NCBI GenBank assembly: GCA_026724425.1
Contig: JAIUCV010000655.1
Location: 248,001 to 312,000, forward strand
Direction of reading: 5' to 3'
Length of the DNA stretch: 64,000 nt
Source: Erythrophleum ivorense
Lineage: Eukaryota; Streptophyta; Magnoliopsida; Fabales; Fabaceae
Shown here: positions 1-12,392 of the stretch, piece after piece
Layout: the number at the start of each line of letters is the position of its first letter
How positions within the stretch are numbered: position 1 is the first letter of the stretch
Made by a program: the position numbers and the translations under genes
The notes under the pieces: model-generated
The model's database searches: none
What the model was told of the DNA's origin: nothing
The model's input: the letters and a program-made list of their open reading frames with translations, nothing else

Positions 1-3000
1 AAGAGTATTGGGCAATGGTGTCAAGGTAGAGAAAAAGAAGAAGAAGAAACCATCAATGGAGAAAAGTGTTGATAAAGAGAAGCAGAGCAACATCATGCTT
101 CACCAACAATAAGAAGAAGGGCAGCTTTGTCTCTCTAGTGTTAAAATTAAGTCCTTAGAGCCTTAAAAATAATTTCACTTCTAAGTTCCCTTATTATAAT
201 TTTTTTAAAGTTTAGGTCCTTATGTCTAATTTTCCTAAAATAGAATGATAGTCTTTCCCAAATTCAGATTGTCTCCATTGAGGCTTCCGTCTCATGCACA
301 TCAATTTTGTTAATTCACATCATCCGTTTCATTCAATGGCTACCAAACTAACATGTGTTTTGGCTCTCAAAATGCATTATTTTTGGCTAAAAACATTGCA
401 TCTTAGCAATTGGGAATTTGGGGGTTTGAAGGAAGATAAAGATACAGTTGACTCTATGCCAGATCGTCTCTCCTCTCTTTTGCTTTACTTCCCAGTTTAT
501 CTTCCTTTCAACTTTCGACCATGGGTGTTTTTCCCCTTTGTTTCTTCTTCTTCAATGATCATCAATCCTACTGCCACCATTGATAAAACCTTCATGGGAT
601 GCTATATGAAGGAAGGCGAAAGAGAATCAAGACTACGAAAGATTACAATAAATAAATAGGGGTGCAAATCAGCTAAGAAGAAACTACCTTTGAAATGAAG
701 CATCCTCCATGGTAGTGACGTTTTATTCTCTTAGCTTTCGGTCCAATTAAAGCTAAACTCACTTCCCCACTTTTCAATTTTTTTAATCCCAAAAATGTTG
801 TCCTATTCTCTTCATCCCCAAAAATGGCTTAGCTTGATTATTGTGATGTAAGGCAGTTTTATACTTTAGGAATTAGAAAGTATTTTGTCATGGGTTAATT
901 TTTATTTGGCTTGATTACGTAGTCCTATTTGGCTTGATTATTATGATGTATGGCAATTTGGAGTTTTTATCTGATGTGATGCTCATGGGTTATGATTGAA
1001 TTGAAAATGGAATTGAAATCTCTTCTTAGTTGAAATAGGAATTAGAATGCCTTCTTGATGTATCTGATTAAATTTCTCTTTCAATCATGAGGTATGATTG
1101 AATTGAAATTAGAATCCCCACTTAATGGCATGGTATATGTGCATCTTTAAAATTTGTTATTATTATTATTATTTTAAAATTTTTAAACTCTAGTTCCATT
1201 ATTGTTGTAGTTAAAAAAAGCTAGATTTTGTTGTGATTTACTATTCTTTTCAACATGAGTTCAGATTTACATTGTAAAATTTCTACTTATAAACTAAATT
1301 TTGGTATGTTTTAGAAAAGTGTAGATCTTCATCAGATCTAACAAAATAAGAGATCTTCATTACTTTGTGATATTGTGCTTGCGTAAGTTTTGCTTCACTA
1401 TATACGTCTTGTTAGCATGAAGCATGTTGCCATGGTTATGAGTACAAGTTAACCTTTTTTAGTTTAGGGTTAAAGGAACTACTATGGTATGCAATAGAAG
1501 AAAGTGGAATATAGAAGTAGTTATTTGGATTATGTGAAGATCAAGCAGTGATCAAGTGATTACAAAAAATTCTACTTATAAAGTTCTTTTCTCCCACTAT
1601 AAAATAATCAATAATCACATGCTACATTCAAAGTCCACTTGCATGCTTTCTATAAGAAATTAAATTTGTCTTTAAGTTATTCTAAATATTATGTTTTTAA
1701 ACTTTTAAAAGTTATAGTGTTAAATGATTAACTCTTATTGTTATGTATGCTTAAGAATTGAAAATACTTTATAGTGTCAAATTGTCGATGTATCAATGAT
1801 AAATGATACAAAGTGAATTAAACTATTCCTTTTCTTCTATTTATATGGTAAAGGATTAGGTCTTCTTATTCTATAAATTACACTAGAAAATTTTTTATGC
1901 ATGCTATCTTAGGTTGTAAGTCAAACTATGTCAAGGAGTTCAATATGGTATAAATATGTTATTCAACATCAAAAGAAGAAAATATTGCTTGTTAGTTAAG
2001 ACTAATAGAACTTGGCATGTTTCTATGAAAGTTTCTTTCTTAATTATAGCAAGCCTCTATATCAATAACTATTTTGTCATTTTTTAAATGCTTTTTGCTT
2101 AGGTTGTCATATTACTTTTAAGGTTTGTAATTGCTTAAATTTTGGTGATCTACCACAAATTGTCTATCTTTAATTTCATTGTTTATTGCTATAGGTTATA
2201 ATGAGCTTATTAATAGGTTCAAGAAATAACATACCAAGCTATAGAGCATGAAGACCATTGTTAATATTTGTTGTGATTGGTCTATGCTATTTCTTTTATC
2301 TTTTGGGAGCATGGCAAAAGAGTAGGTTGGAAAAGGGAGATAGCTTGGCCTTGAAAGTAAATAAGCTGACAGAATGCACTATTTTACCTAATTCAAGTTC
2401 TAAATCTCTGTAGAAATTGTTGAACCTTTTAAACCAAATGCAAAAGTGTACACGCCATGTGATAGCAATTAAAATTTCAAGATTCAAGTTTCAATCAATG
2501 TAACATAATTGATTCATCAAGCTCTGGCATAAGCCATTTGAATCCAAATTTAAGCCAAATGAAAGCAATTCAAGTACAAGCCAAATCAAGCCATTTATAA
2601 CAATGGAATAGATAAATTGTTTACTCATTGCATCGTAAATAAAGCAATTTTTGTACATGAATTGTACTTTACCATCATAAAATGAAACAAAGTTGTACAA
2701 TACTCTTTTGGCTTTTGGCTTCATATTGTTATACAATAATTCTTTTCTTTTCTTTTCTTTTCACTTATCAATTCTTTTGTAATATACATTTGGCTTGAAT
2801 CATTTTCACTTTTCTTTTCACTTATAGTTACACCTCTCTTTAGAACCATCTTCAGTCTCATTATAAAATTGCTTTTTTTGACATCCAGATTTAGGATATC
2901 TAAGCTTGCATTCCATTGATTTCATAGGTAGCATCCCACTTGAAATGGAAAATCTAATACAACTTTGCTTGTTCAATTGATTGATATTTCTCTAATATGA

Positions 3001-6000
3001 AAATTCAACCTTACTGGGATTAATGCAGAAATCACATCATACAATTCTTAATCACACTCTTCCTCAAGATGGCAAAAATTGAACTAAATTTGCAAAACTT
3101 GCATTCCATGATCCTTTACTAAATACCAATTCACAAAGATGAACACAAAATTGCACATGTCAAAGTGCGAAATTAGCAGCTTATATAGCATTTGTTGTAT
3201 GCTTTTATGCATACATTAAGACTTCAATGTCTTTAAATAGATAAAGGAATAGCAACCTAGTAAAACTTATTATTGTCATCTAATAAGTTGTAGATACAAA
3301 CAATAGAAAAAAATTTGACATCAAATAAAAATTTTATAACTAGAAAAAAACATTAATATAAACATGTCTAGCAGTACTCTCACATTTGAATGTCCAAGTG
3401 AGGCTACTTTGCCCAAATAAATATAAACATAAATCAATTAGATAGTTATTAATAACCATATTCTAGTAAAGTTCAATAAACGTTCTGTATAGTATTGATT
3501 TATTATCATTTGAAACATATATTTTGATAAATTTTTATTGATTTATTATATAATTAATTAAGATTTTTTTAAAAGATTTTTTTATTTTTTTACAGGTATA
3601 AAATTGAAAAAAATTTTTAAGGCGCACTCAAGTCTATGTTCAATTTGAACATAAAAAACTTTGCCCTAAGTTGTCACTAATTATAAGCTCTTAAACAATT
3701 TGATATGGCAATAAACATGACACTCAACAACACTTACAAGTTATTTAAATTCTTGTGCAATAATTATGGAAGTGTGTACAAATCAATAATGCTATATTTG
3801 AGGTGATGAGCTAGAATGCAAGATCATACACTCCATACAACTAACTCTTGAATGAAATCCAGAGTAATAGCTGAGGAAATAAGTTAGAATGTTAGATCAT
3901 ACACACGATATAACATGATTCTCAACATAAATTCTTACAAGGCAAGTACTTCCACTGAATATCAGTTACCATGATTTTGTTACAATTTAATTGTTCATAT
4001 TAAAGATACAGTAAGCTAAGCATAAACTAATTTCAATTTGTTCAATACATAATTCCTACTTATTTCTTACTTTTTAAACTAGTTCCAATTTGTTCCTGCA
4101 CCATAAGTACTTAACACATAATAATTGATGACCAAAAAAGGTAAAGAGAGTATCTAGATGGAATGAGTTTCCTTGGAAAGCAATGTCACAATGACCCAAA
4201 AAAAAAAGCAAATAGAGTATCAAAATTAATCTAACATTGCATAAACTGAAGATCTTGAATGCACGGAACATTGTACAAATGCAAGCTGTAGATATTGATC
4301 TTGATCTTGTAATTTGGAGAAGTCCAATTGATGCATAGGCTAATCTAGGTGCTCTGAAAGTGAGCAAAGGCACATAATGCATGGTTGCCTCAAAAGCAGG
4401 AGATGGAGAAGAAGATGGGAGAATTAAGTTACCTCAAAATTGAAGTTACCAAAACCCAGACCTAGAAACCTGTTGCGTTTTCCATTTCTATCTCCTTCCT
4501 CAAACCTTAAGAAACACAGTGTGTTTCGTGTTTTGAGATAATGAAATGATGTATTTTGAGAAGTGTGTAACATGTCCAAATAAGAGCCATGAAATGACAT
4601 AAATGGTGGTGATTTTCACAATTGAAAGGATCTGCTTGCAGTCTTCCCCTCTGTTCATCTTTGCCATAACCAATTAAGCTGATTACCCTCCCATTTTTTC
4701 TTCAACCATGTCATTCTTTTCTTCTCATATTCCAAATTCTTCTTGGAAGCTATGATTGCATTCTTTCTCTATTTTCTCTACGTTGCAAATTCAACCACAA
4801 TTGCCAAAATCCCGTCACCCATAATGGATCCCATTTAGCACCTCCACATAATCATCCAATTAGAGCATTGCACTAGATCAAAACCTTCCAGGGATCTTTG
4901 GTTGATACATTTTTAGGCTAGTCACATCTTCATTGGGTTAGATCAAGTTTGAAAAAAAAGAGCATATTGCATTAGACTAACTATATTAGTTAATTTAGTC
5001 CAATTTTATTAATTTTTTAAAAAATTATTTTATAAAAATTTATATATAAATTTTTTAAAGATAAAATATAATTTTATAAAAATTGATTAAAATTTTTTAA
5101 TGATTATTTTATAATTTTTGTCAAAAATAAAAAAAAATGTCCAACAAATATGAAAAAATTAATCCAATTTAACTAAATACTAAACTAAATTGTGTTAGGC
5201 AGCAAGTTTGAAAAATAAAATCTAATAGAATATTAAATTGAACAACAAATGACTCAACCTATAATCATCTTTTCTATCCTCTTTTGATTTCATGGGAGAA
5301 CAATCATTGTCTGTGGGTGTTTAATGTGATCATGAGTAAAATGCGGATCCTCTCCATTGCCCAAATCTTGTCTGTCCATGTGATTGTGTGATGTGTGTCA
5401 GCTAGAAAAACACGTGGCATATAAACTCAAAATGCAAGCGAATCTCAATTTCAGTACGGCTAAGACAACGGTCTCACGTGAGATAGGGATTCACCTAAAG
5501 TGGACTTCAGAGGATCCACTTTATGTTTGCTTCATTCACTAGAGTTGTATATTTACCTACAATTCAACATTCTGAAAAATGTGAACCCCGACGGTGAGCT
5601 TGGGGCAGAATGCGATGGGCTCAATGGAGAAGCCAAATGACTACAATGGCATGGAATTCTAGTCGAATTTTGAGTGTGTCAGATGGCTCCCCAAACAGGG
5701 CAAATACATCAAGACATAGATCCAGTCATCCTTCTTCTCCACACCGAACCATCCCATATGCCTAAAGATTGGATTTTAAAGGTGCTTAAGCCAAAATCAG
5801 AGCAACACCGCATTATGCTTCCACATACAATCATAGAGCCATAGAACACCCACACGCAACAATACCCTTTTCCAACATCTCAATTCTCTTCGATTTCCTT
5901 ATCATAAGACAAGGAAAATCATGGAATAATGCAAAACATTGCTGCCCCACTTCTTGGTTTCCACCAAGATTGCTGTAAAATCTTAGGAGTGTTGCATTCT

Positions 6001-6650
6001 TTTGTGGGTAATTGTGATGATGCAATGGTAGGGTCATGGTTGCAGTGGCAACAAAGGCAAAACAGAGGCAATAGAAAATGTGAAGGCTAGTTATGGCTGC
6101 TAAAGCCTGTGGGATCGAAGAATGGTGCATCTTTGGCATGAGAATGTTTGTGAGGAAAATGGGTTTCTTCAGCTCATGTGAAGAATAGGCTTACTCTGTT
6201 CCTAAAGTTCAATTCTTTCTAGTGACTTTGTTTTTCTCCCTGTTCTCTCTCTGTTGCTTTGCCTGTTGATTTGGGTGCTAGCAATGGCGGTGATGTTGTG
6301 CCTTTCTCCATCATGAATGCGAGTGTATTTTCCCTCGCATTGAGTTCATATGCCACGTGTTCCTCTAGCTACCACACGATCACACAGATGGCTAAAGATT
6401 TTGACAATGAAGAGGATCTGCATTCTCACAAGTATAGCAATTATACGGGTCTAGGGTTTTAGATAAAATCAAGGGAGAATTAGAATTAAAAACCCAAAAT
6501 AAAAAATATTTACTTTGAAAGATTTATTATCATTGTTTTCAGATAGATTACTCTTGAGTTTAAGTAAAACCCTTAAACTTAATGGTAACAGGTCTTTTAA
6601 AGTAAATTTTTTTGATTTTGGGTCTTTAGTTATAATTCTCCCTAAACTTA
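1..6650. other. gene-poor AT-rich intergenic DNA
   Basis: I could not support any gene here. The first 112 bases contain an open + frame (2-112, stop TAA at 110-112) that is Lys-rich and low in complexity. It could be the tail of a gene beginning left of the window, but nothing identifies it. The AT-rich stretch at about 4980-5160 resembles the AT-rich body of the repeat at 58.2-58.87 kb. The small open frames in this interval have no recognisable domain, consistent codon use or splice context. Confidence 0.6.
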
Positions 6651-6719
6651 GTGTGCGTTTGGATTCACAGTGAAAAATCACATTTGTATAAAAGTAATAA
6701 TTTGTTTCTTCGTATGAAA

Positions 6720-9471
6720 TGTAACACCCCATAATTAATTAAGGTATTAATCATGGATTAGATTAATTAAGCGTAATTAATATGGGTTTAAGATTTAATT
6801 GGGATAGAAATTCTATCTAGGCTTAAATTAATGGATCATGAGAAAAGGCTAATGGGGGCCCAATTGGTTAGGTGCAGACCCAACCCAATTTAGTGTGATG
6901 GAGGCCCAAAATTCACCTTGTATAGACTCCTCTATGTGGTCCAATAACCTTTGTGCAGACCCATATTCTTGAGCTTCTCAAACTTGGCCCAAACTTAATT
7001 AAACTTCAACAACCCAATGGATAAGAACTGGCTCAACAAATTCTGCAGCCCAACACTTTAAAACTGGCCCAATAAGCTAAAATCTGCAGCCCAAATGAAG
7101 TTAGACCTTGGAGCAACCCATGACCCATCTTTGACCCAACTTAAACCCACCTAAAACCCTAATGCATCAGCCCCTTCCTCCCACTTGCTAAAACATAAAA
7201 CTCAAGAAGCAAAATTCGGAGGTTGAGAAGGAGGCTAAGGTTTGAGGCAAAGATTTGGCATTTTCTCATATTTAAAGCAAGATTCAGCCAAGGTAATAGT
7301 TATACAACTTAATCCCCTCATCTTTCTCTTTAATTTGGCCCGATTAGTTTTTCATTTGGAGCATTTTCATCCTACCCAAAATCTGAAATGTGGGTGTTTG
7401 GGGGTTTTCTTGGTGAAATTCGTAGGTTGAGATTATGGCTGACCTTGGGTGAGTTTAAACCCTCTATTTTGATGCCTCATTTGTTAATTTGAGACCCCCA
7501 TAGTTAATTTATAAAATGGGTATTAATTATATACGAAATTGCTTAGGATTTTGGGTGGAATATTGAGTTTTCTGGTGAAGGACAATTTAATCCGAATTTG
7601 GGACTTAAAGTGGCTGAGTAAGTGATCCTTAGGTAGTCATTAGCATCTTAAATTCTTTGGGTACTGATTGTAACTGTTAATGATGAATTAGAATAGTAAT
7701 TCTATGATGCTATGGTTATAGGAGGACTTCTGCATCATTGGTGACTGTTGCAAGTGTCTACAAGTGAGGTAACCGGGTTATATCAATTCCATGTGTATAT
7801 TTGATTTAATTTCATATGTTGCTGTAAATGAATGATTTGAAATGTTGAATGAATTGATTGGCTATCTGTTATATTGTATTAGACCTTGTGAGTCCATGGT
7901 GGAGCTGTGGTGCGGCTGCCACCCGTGCATGTGCTTCGATCGAGCACCGAGTGATGATCAAACCCAGATGCACTGAGCCCGGTTGTGCTCAATAGAGAGT
8001 GGGTGCCGTGGACGAGCCTCTCCCGGTGTTAATGGCTTTTAACATGTGATAATATGATTGCTAGTATGGGATAGTAATCATGATAGCCCAATTATTTCAT
8101 TTGCTGTTATGATGGATATAACTCTGATGTTGATTTTGATTCATGCTTATATGCTAATTAAATTGGATATATGATGGAATTGCCTTGGTTACTGAGATTT
8201 ATATCTCACTCCGTTTTATGGGATCAATATTTCAGGTGAAAGTTCTTCGGGTAAGGATAAGGGTAAGCAAGTGGATGAACATCCATGAGCTAAGGCCGGG
8301 TGTGGGGAGCTACACTTGGTCTGAGTAGAATAGGGTAGATGCAATTTTGTTATTAGTTTACATAGCATCATCATGTAGTCATGTTGCCAAGTGTAGGCGT
8401 TTATATTTTGTTTGAATGAAATGTAACCGTTAAAGATTCAAGTCTCATTATAGTGAATATCAATGTATGATTTTGCTGAATTGGGATATGGATTACTATA
8501 CGGGAATTGTAGTCGTATGGTGCCTTGGAGGTAAGCTATTGTTGAATGGAAATCACTATGAAAATTGTATGGGATGTAATTACTGCTAATGTGTGTGTTC
8601 TTGCTGTCATATATTCATGAATTTGCTAATATGAGCTAGTTGGGTAAGTAGGAAGGAGTAATTAAGTTTTGCAATGATAGTGGATAGATTGATGGGTAAA
8701 TAGGGTTGGTAAACACCATTAGGATCACATAAAATAAGGGAAAGTGGACCTAGAGTGTCTCTAAGATGAGATTTGGAGTGTAGGGGTCGAAATTTGGGTA
8801 ATGTAGTCACAAGAGGGAGTCCCGTCGCGGCTAAGAAGGCTTTGCCGCGGCCAAATGAGAGACAGAACCGAAACGCGCCGGGGAATGACCAATCCCGCCG
8901 CGGCGCAATGGGAGAAAATTGGCTCAGGGAGTGACAGTGGCGAGACGCGCCGCGGCCTGATAAATCTCGCCGCGGTGCAGAGCGAAAAGAATCGCCCAGG
9001 AGGGTAACAGAACCAAAACTCGCCGCGGCTCAGTATGTCCTGCCGCGACGCGAGTCGAGAAAATAAAATAAGGGTTTGACAAAAGCAAAACTCGCCGCGA
9101 CTCGAATATATTGCGCCGAGGCGAGAATCTTGGGAGTTGAGCAGTAGTTCCAGGAGGCGTTTCCGCCGCAGCGCCGCATAGGTTGGCCGCGGCGAGATTT
9201 TTGAAATAAAAAGACAATATATGGATACTTGTGGAAGGTTATTGGGTTTCGAAACTGATGAATGGTTGTATCATAAACCCTTTATAGTAGTATGATTTCT
9301 TTTATGCAAAATTTGATTTGTGTAGTGGTATGGTGATGACCCTAACATCAAGGTTTAAATTTTTTTCATATTTTCACAATGTGATAGATTGTAACCACTC
9401 AAACCTTAATAATTAATTATTAATCGTACATTGAATTATAATTACAATGATTAGAAGGTAGGGTTGTCACA
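6720..9471 (+). mobile_element. solo LTR, 2.75 kb, probably Ty3/gypsy
   Basis: The element starts TGTAACACCCC and ends GGGTTGTCACA, so it has the TG...CA termini of an LTR. It is flanked by a perfect 5-bp direct repeat TGAAA (6715-6719 and 9472-9476). There is no gag or pol reading frame, primer-binding site or second LTR, so the simplest reading is a solo LTR left by recombination between the two LTRs of a full element. The long LTR and the TGTAACACCC start recall the long-LTR Tekay/Del group of plant gypsy elements, but that assignment is inference. A GC-rich tandem array occupies 8825-9192. The orientation is taken from the TGTAACACCC end and is not certain. Confidence 0.75.
8825..9192. 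repeat. GC-rich tandem array, about 72-bp period, paired CCGCGG boxes
   Basis: Two CCGCGG-like boxes recur in each unit. First boxes are near 8825, 8878, 8950, 9023, 9095 and 9166. Second boxes are near 8845, 8898, 8970, 9043, 9116 and 9187. Spacing is 53 for the first step and then 71-73. The array is far more GC- and CpG-rich than its surroundings and lies near the 3' end of the solo LTR. The long - strand frame through it is a by-product of high GC. Confidence 0.8.
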
Positions 9472-10479
9472 TGAAACGTGATTTTGGATAAGCTACCGTC
9501 CTTCCAAACACAACTTCAATTGGCTTAGATAAAAAGTTATAGGGTTTGGATGTGACGGGTCCCATTGGCGGACCGCAAGATAAGGCTAGTGAGATCATTA
9601 AATTAAAGACAACGGTGTGCAAGCGGAGGATCATTTATAAGGTAGGGATAGGCATGGAGTTTTTATTAGAGATCCTACAAAGGCCAAGTATGTATTTATC
9701 TCCTTGATTTTAAATATAACAAAAAATTAATATCACATTTAAAAAATTAAAACATGCACAAAATTGAATAAAATGATATTTTATTTCTTTTTAATTTCTT
9801 TAAACTATATTACGCGTGCCACAAAAAGATAATTAATATTCATATTATAAAAGACGTATTAGCACTTCTTAAATTTCAATTAAAGCTATATAACCCCTCA
9901 AGTTTACTTATTAAAGTCATTTGTCTATTTGTTAAAGTAATTTGGTTCTTCTGATTTAGATAAATTTTGCAAGCATTTTTAAATTTTCTAATAAAAATAT
10001 AATACGTGCTTATTTCAGAATTTATTATCACATGATTAAATTTTACATATTATTATTTTATTAGAAATGCTTTATGACAAATAGTTAAGAATTGCACTTG
10101 ACTTTTTTTTTTTTGGGTATTAATACATAAAGCAATTTCAGCGTCAAGGCTTCTTAGCACCATGCCAAGAAGCTTCAATAACAAAGCTTATCACTAATGC
10201 AGTACTTGATTTTTTGTGTGTTTAAAAAACTGCATATTGTTCATAACTTTTTCTCTCTCTCTCTTCTTTCCTCATCCTCCTTTCATTTTCATTATTTTGT
10301 CAGAAAGTGTTGGATTCAACTATCAGGTAACTTAGAGAGAAAGACATTATAAAGAAATAATATCAAAGAAAAGATAGATTATGATTATTAAATTTTAATT
10401 GGTTCTAGTTGGGGTGGCTGCAGAGCACTGATGATAGTATATTGATAGACAAAGCATATTCCTGTATACGAAAATCATT
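9472..10479. other. intergenic DNA with one arm of a direct repeat
   Basis: No gene is supported. The segment at about 9655-9742 is repeated with some divergence at about 10480-10575; the shared core is CCTACAAAGGCCAAGTATGT. This suggests that the carboxylesterase cluster to the right grew by local duplication and that the left unit has lost its coding part. Confidence 0.6.
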
Positions 10480-10905
10480 TATGGAGTTTTCGTTAGCGAT
10501 CCTACAAAGGCCAAGTATGTATATATTTCTTTGTTTTAAATATAACAAAAAATTAATATCACATATAAAAAATTTTAAAAATATTAGCAATTCTTTTATT
10601 TCTTTGATTGCTCCTTGCATAAACATGCCCAACAACGTCCGAGCCATCGTTGCATCTGTGGAATATCGTCTTGCGCCGGATCAGCGGTTGGCCGCGTCTT
10701 ACGACGACACTACGGAAGCGTTGCACTGGATCAAAACCAACCAAGACGATTGGCTTACGCAATGAGCTGATTATTCTTCGTGTTACCTTTCGGGCAGTAA
10801 AGCGGGAGGAAATATGGCGTACCACGCGGGGAGGATAGCTTTGAGGCAGGGAATAATCATGGGGTTGAGGTTCGTGATCCTCTGAAAAGAAAACAGTTGT
10901 TTTCA
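10480..10905 (+). pseudogene. carboxylesterase pseudogene, central fragment
   Basis: From 10624 the sequence aligns with the middle of the intact carboxylesterase downstream: the segment ending in YRLAP, the LHWIKT segment and the nucleophile elbow. It is dead. An in-frame TGA at 10763-10765 replaces the codon after WLTQ. The catalytic serine of the GxSxGG elbow has become lysine (GSKAGG). A further frameshift after HAG moves the EVRDPLK stretch into another frame. The N-terminal part with the oxyanion motif is absent. The left end (10480-10575) is the second arm of the direct repeat starting at about 9655. It probably arose by tandem duplication and decay. Confidence 0.85.
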
Positions 10906-10985
10906 AAGGTCAAGATTTTCGTTGGTTCTTTATTATCTGCTTGGGGAAATGGAATTTAACAATTACCAAATATTTCCATTATGGA

Positions 10986-11200
10986 AGACCAATTCTTGAT
11001 CCCTACAAGCACCATAGTTCCCAATCACGATGGCGTGGCATCCCTGGCTTGCGTCTAGACCCACGCACTTCACCCGCATCAGATCCTAAACTTCCAATCT
11101 CTGTTCTAACCAAAGAAATCATGATCAGCCAAATATTTAATATCTATGTTCGAATCTTCCTACACCGGAAAGCACTGGATAACTGCTCCTCCAACTAAAG
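10986..11200 (+). pseudogene. carboxylesterase pseudogene, N-terminal fragment
   Basis: This fragment matches the first 70 or so residues of the intact neighbour, including the conserved segments SDPKLPISVLTKE and VRIFLHRKALD. A frameshift lies in the AATCACGATGGC stretch that encodes the NPDGT equivalent, and a TAA ends the frame just after the segment. Because this N-terminal piece lies downstream of the central piece at 10.6 kb, the two are remnants of different copies or of a rearranged one. Confidence 0.8.
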
Positions 11201-11254
11201 TTTACCTCTGATTTTATACTTGTGGCCGATACAAATACAATTGAGGCTAATGGC

Positions 11255-11260
11255 TATATA
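11255..11260 (+). promoter_or_regulatory. candidate TATA box of the carboxylesterase gene
   Basis: CTATATAG lies about 155 bases upstream of the ATG at 11412, a normal distance for a plant TATA box with a short leader. The leader carries a CT/AT microsatellite (about 11297-11327). Identification is by position and sequence only. Confidence 0.45.
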
Positions 11261-11411
11261 GGGCAGCCACAGGATACTATATACAATATTGACTCTTTCT
11301 CTCTCTCTAAATATATATATATATATCACAAAGACATCCGATTGCAGCAATTAATAGACTTCACCTTCATCGGAAGAAAACAAAGCAAGCCCCAACTCTT
11401 ACTCTATTACG

Positions 11412-12392
11412 ATGTCAGCATCTGAATCCATTGATCCTTACCAGTTTCTCCAAATCGTCCTCAACCCTGATGGTACTCTCACTCGCTCGCATGAAGACCC
11501 ACACACAACCCCCAAATCTGATCCCAACCTTCCTATCCCTGTTCTCACCAAGGATCTCACCATTAACCAATCAAACAACACCTGGGTTCGATTATTCCTA
11601 CCCCGCAAAGAATTGGATCATGCCTCCAACAAGAAGAAGTTACCTCTTATTGTTTACTTCCATGGAAGTGGCTTCATCCTATCCAGTCCAGCTTCTACCA
11701 TTTTCCACGACTTCTGTATGAGCATGGCAAACAACATCGAAGCCATGGTGGCATCCGTGGGGTACCGCCTTGCTCCGGAGCACCGGTTGCCGGCGGCTTA
11801 TGATGATGCCGTGGAAGCGCTGCACTGGATCAAAACCAGCCATGATGCTTGGTTAAGAGATTTCGTTGACTATTCCAATTGTTATGTAATGGGGAGTAGT
11901 GCAGGAGGTACCATCGCCTACCATGCAGGTCTACGTGTAGCTAAGGAAGTTAAGGATCTTGAGCCGCTGAAGATTAGAGGGCTGATATTGCGTCAACCCT
12001 TTTTTGGTGGGATAGAGAGGACGGAGTCAGAAGTGAGGCTAGTGAATAACCTTGTTTTTCCAGTGTGCGCGGGTGACTTGATGTGGGAGCTGGCGTTGCC
12101 TGTTGGAGCGAACCGTGATCATGATTACTGTAATCCAACGGTGGGAGATGGGCCTAAGAAAATGGAGAAGATAAGGGAGGTGGGCTGGAGGGTGTTGGTG
12201 AGTGGGAATGCGGGGGACCCACTGGGGGATAGAGGGAGAGATGTGGTGAGATTAATGGAGGAGAAGGGGGTGAAGGTGGTGAGTGATTTTGATGATGAAG
12301 GTGGTCATGGGGTAGAATTGCTTGAGGATCCCTCGAAAGCTTCGCGACTCATTGGGGTACTCGAACATTTCATTTCTTCATCGGAGGCTTAA
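11412..12392 (+). CDS. carboxylesterase, plant CXE family (CXE8/9-like), intronless
   Basis: The 326-residue protein is an alpha/beta hydrolase of the plant carboxylesterase (GID1-like, hormone-sensitive-lipase type) family. These enzymes hydrolyse carboxylic esters, and the natural substrate is usually unknown. The oxyanion-hole motif is HGSGF at residues 84-88, where most relatives have HGGGF. The nucleophile elbow is GSSAGG at 161-166, so Ser163 is catalytic. Asp269 in the GDPLGD context and His299 in GGHG complete the triad. The intact His argues against a GID1 gibberellin receptor, which lacks it. There is no signal peptide, so a cytosolic enzyme is likely. The length is normal and the gene has no intron, as is common in this clade. 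Two dead relatives lie directly upstream, making this the survivor of a small tandem cluster. The CXE8/9 assignment comes from overall resemblance (NPDGTLTR start, YVMGSSAGG, QPFFGG). Confidence 0.92.
   Translation: MSASESIDPYQFLQIVLNPDGTLTRSHEDPHTTPKSDPNLPIPVLTKDLTINQSNNTWVRLFLPRKELDHASNKKKLPLIVYFHGSGFILSSPASTIFHDFCMSMANNIEAMVASVGYRLAPEHRLPAAYDDAVEALHWIKTSHDAWLRDFVDYSNCYVMGSSAGGTIAYHAGLRVAKEVKDLEPLKIRGLILRQPFFGGIERTESEVRLVNNLVFPVCAGDLMWELALPVGANRDHDYCNPTVGDGPKKMEKIREVGWRVLVSGNAGDPLGDRGRDVVRLMEEKGVKVVSDFDDEGGHGVELLEDPSKASRLIGVLEHFISSSEA

Larger units (their letters stand above)
6651..9511. mobile_element. possible small outer MITE split by the solo LTR
   Basis: If the 2752-bp LTR and one target copy are removed, the remaining flanks (about 70 bp left, 40 bp right) form a short element. 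It starts near GTGCGTTTGGATTCAC and ends near TCCAAACACAAC, with partly complementary ends (GTGAAAAATCAC on the left, GTGATTTTGG on the right). This ending type is common in plant MITEs. The ends are imperfect, so the call is tentative. Confidence 0.3.

Noticed and set aside
2296..4382. Small - strand frames of 63-102 codons
   Set aside because: No domain, no splice context and AT-rich random codon use. Best explained as chance open frames.
8924..9217. 97-codon - strand frame in the GC-rich array
   Set aside because: It is a by-product of high GC and the 72-bp tandem repeat. It has Ala/Arg-rich low-complexity sequence, no known domain, and lies inside an LTR.
11412..12392. GID1 gibberellin receptor
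   Set aside because: The complete Ser-Asp-His triad with His299 and the absence of GID1 N-terminal lid sequence favour an active carboxylesterase.
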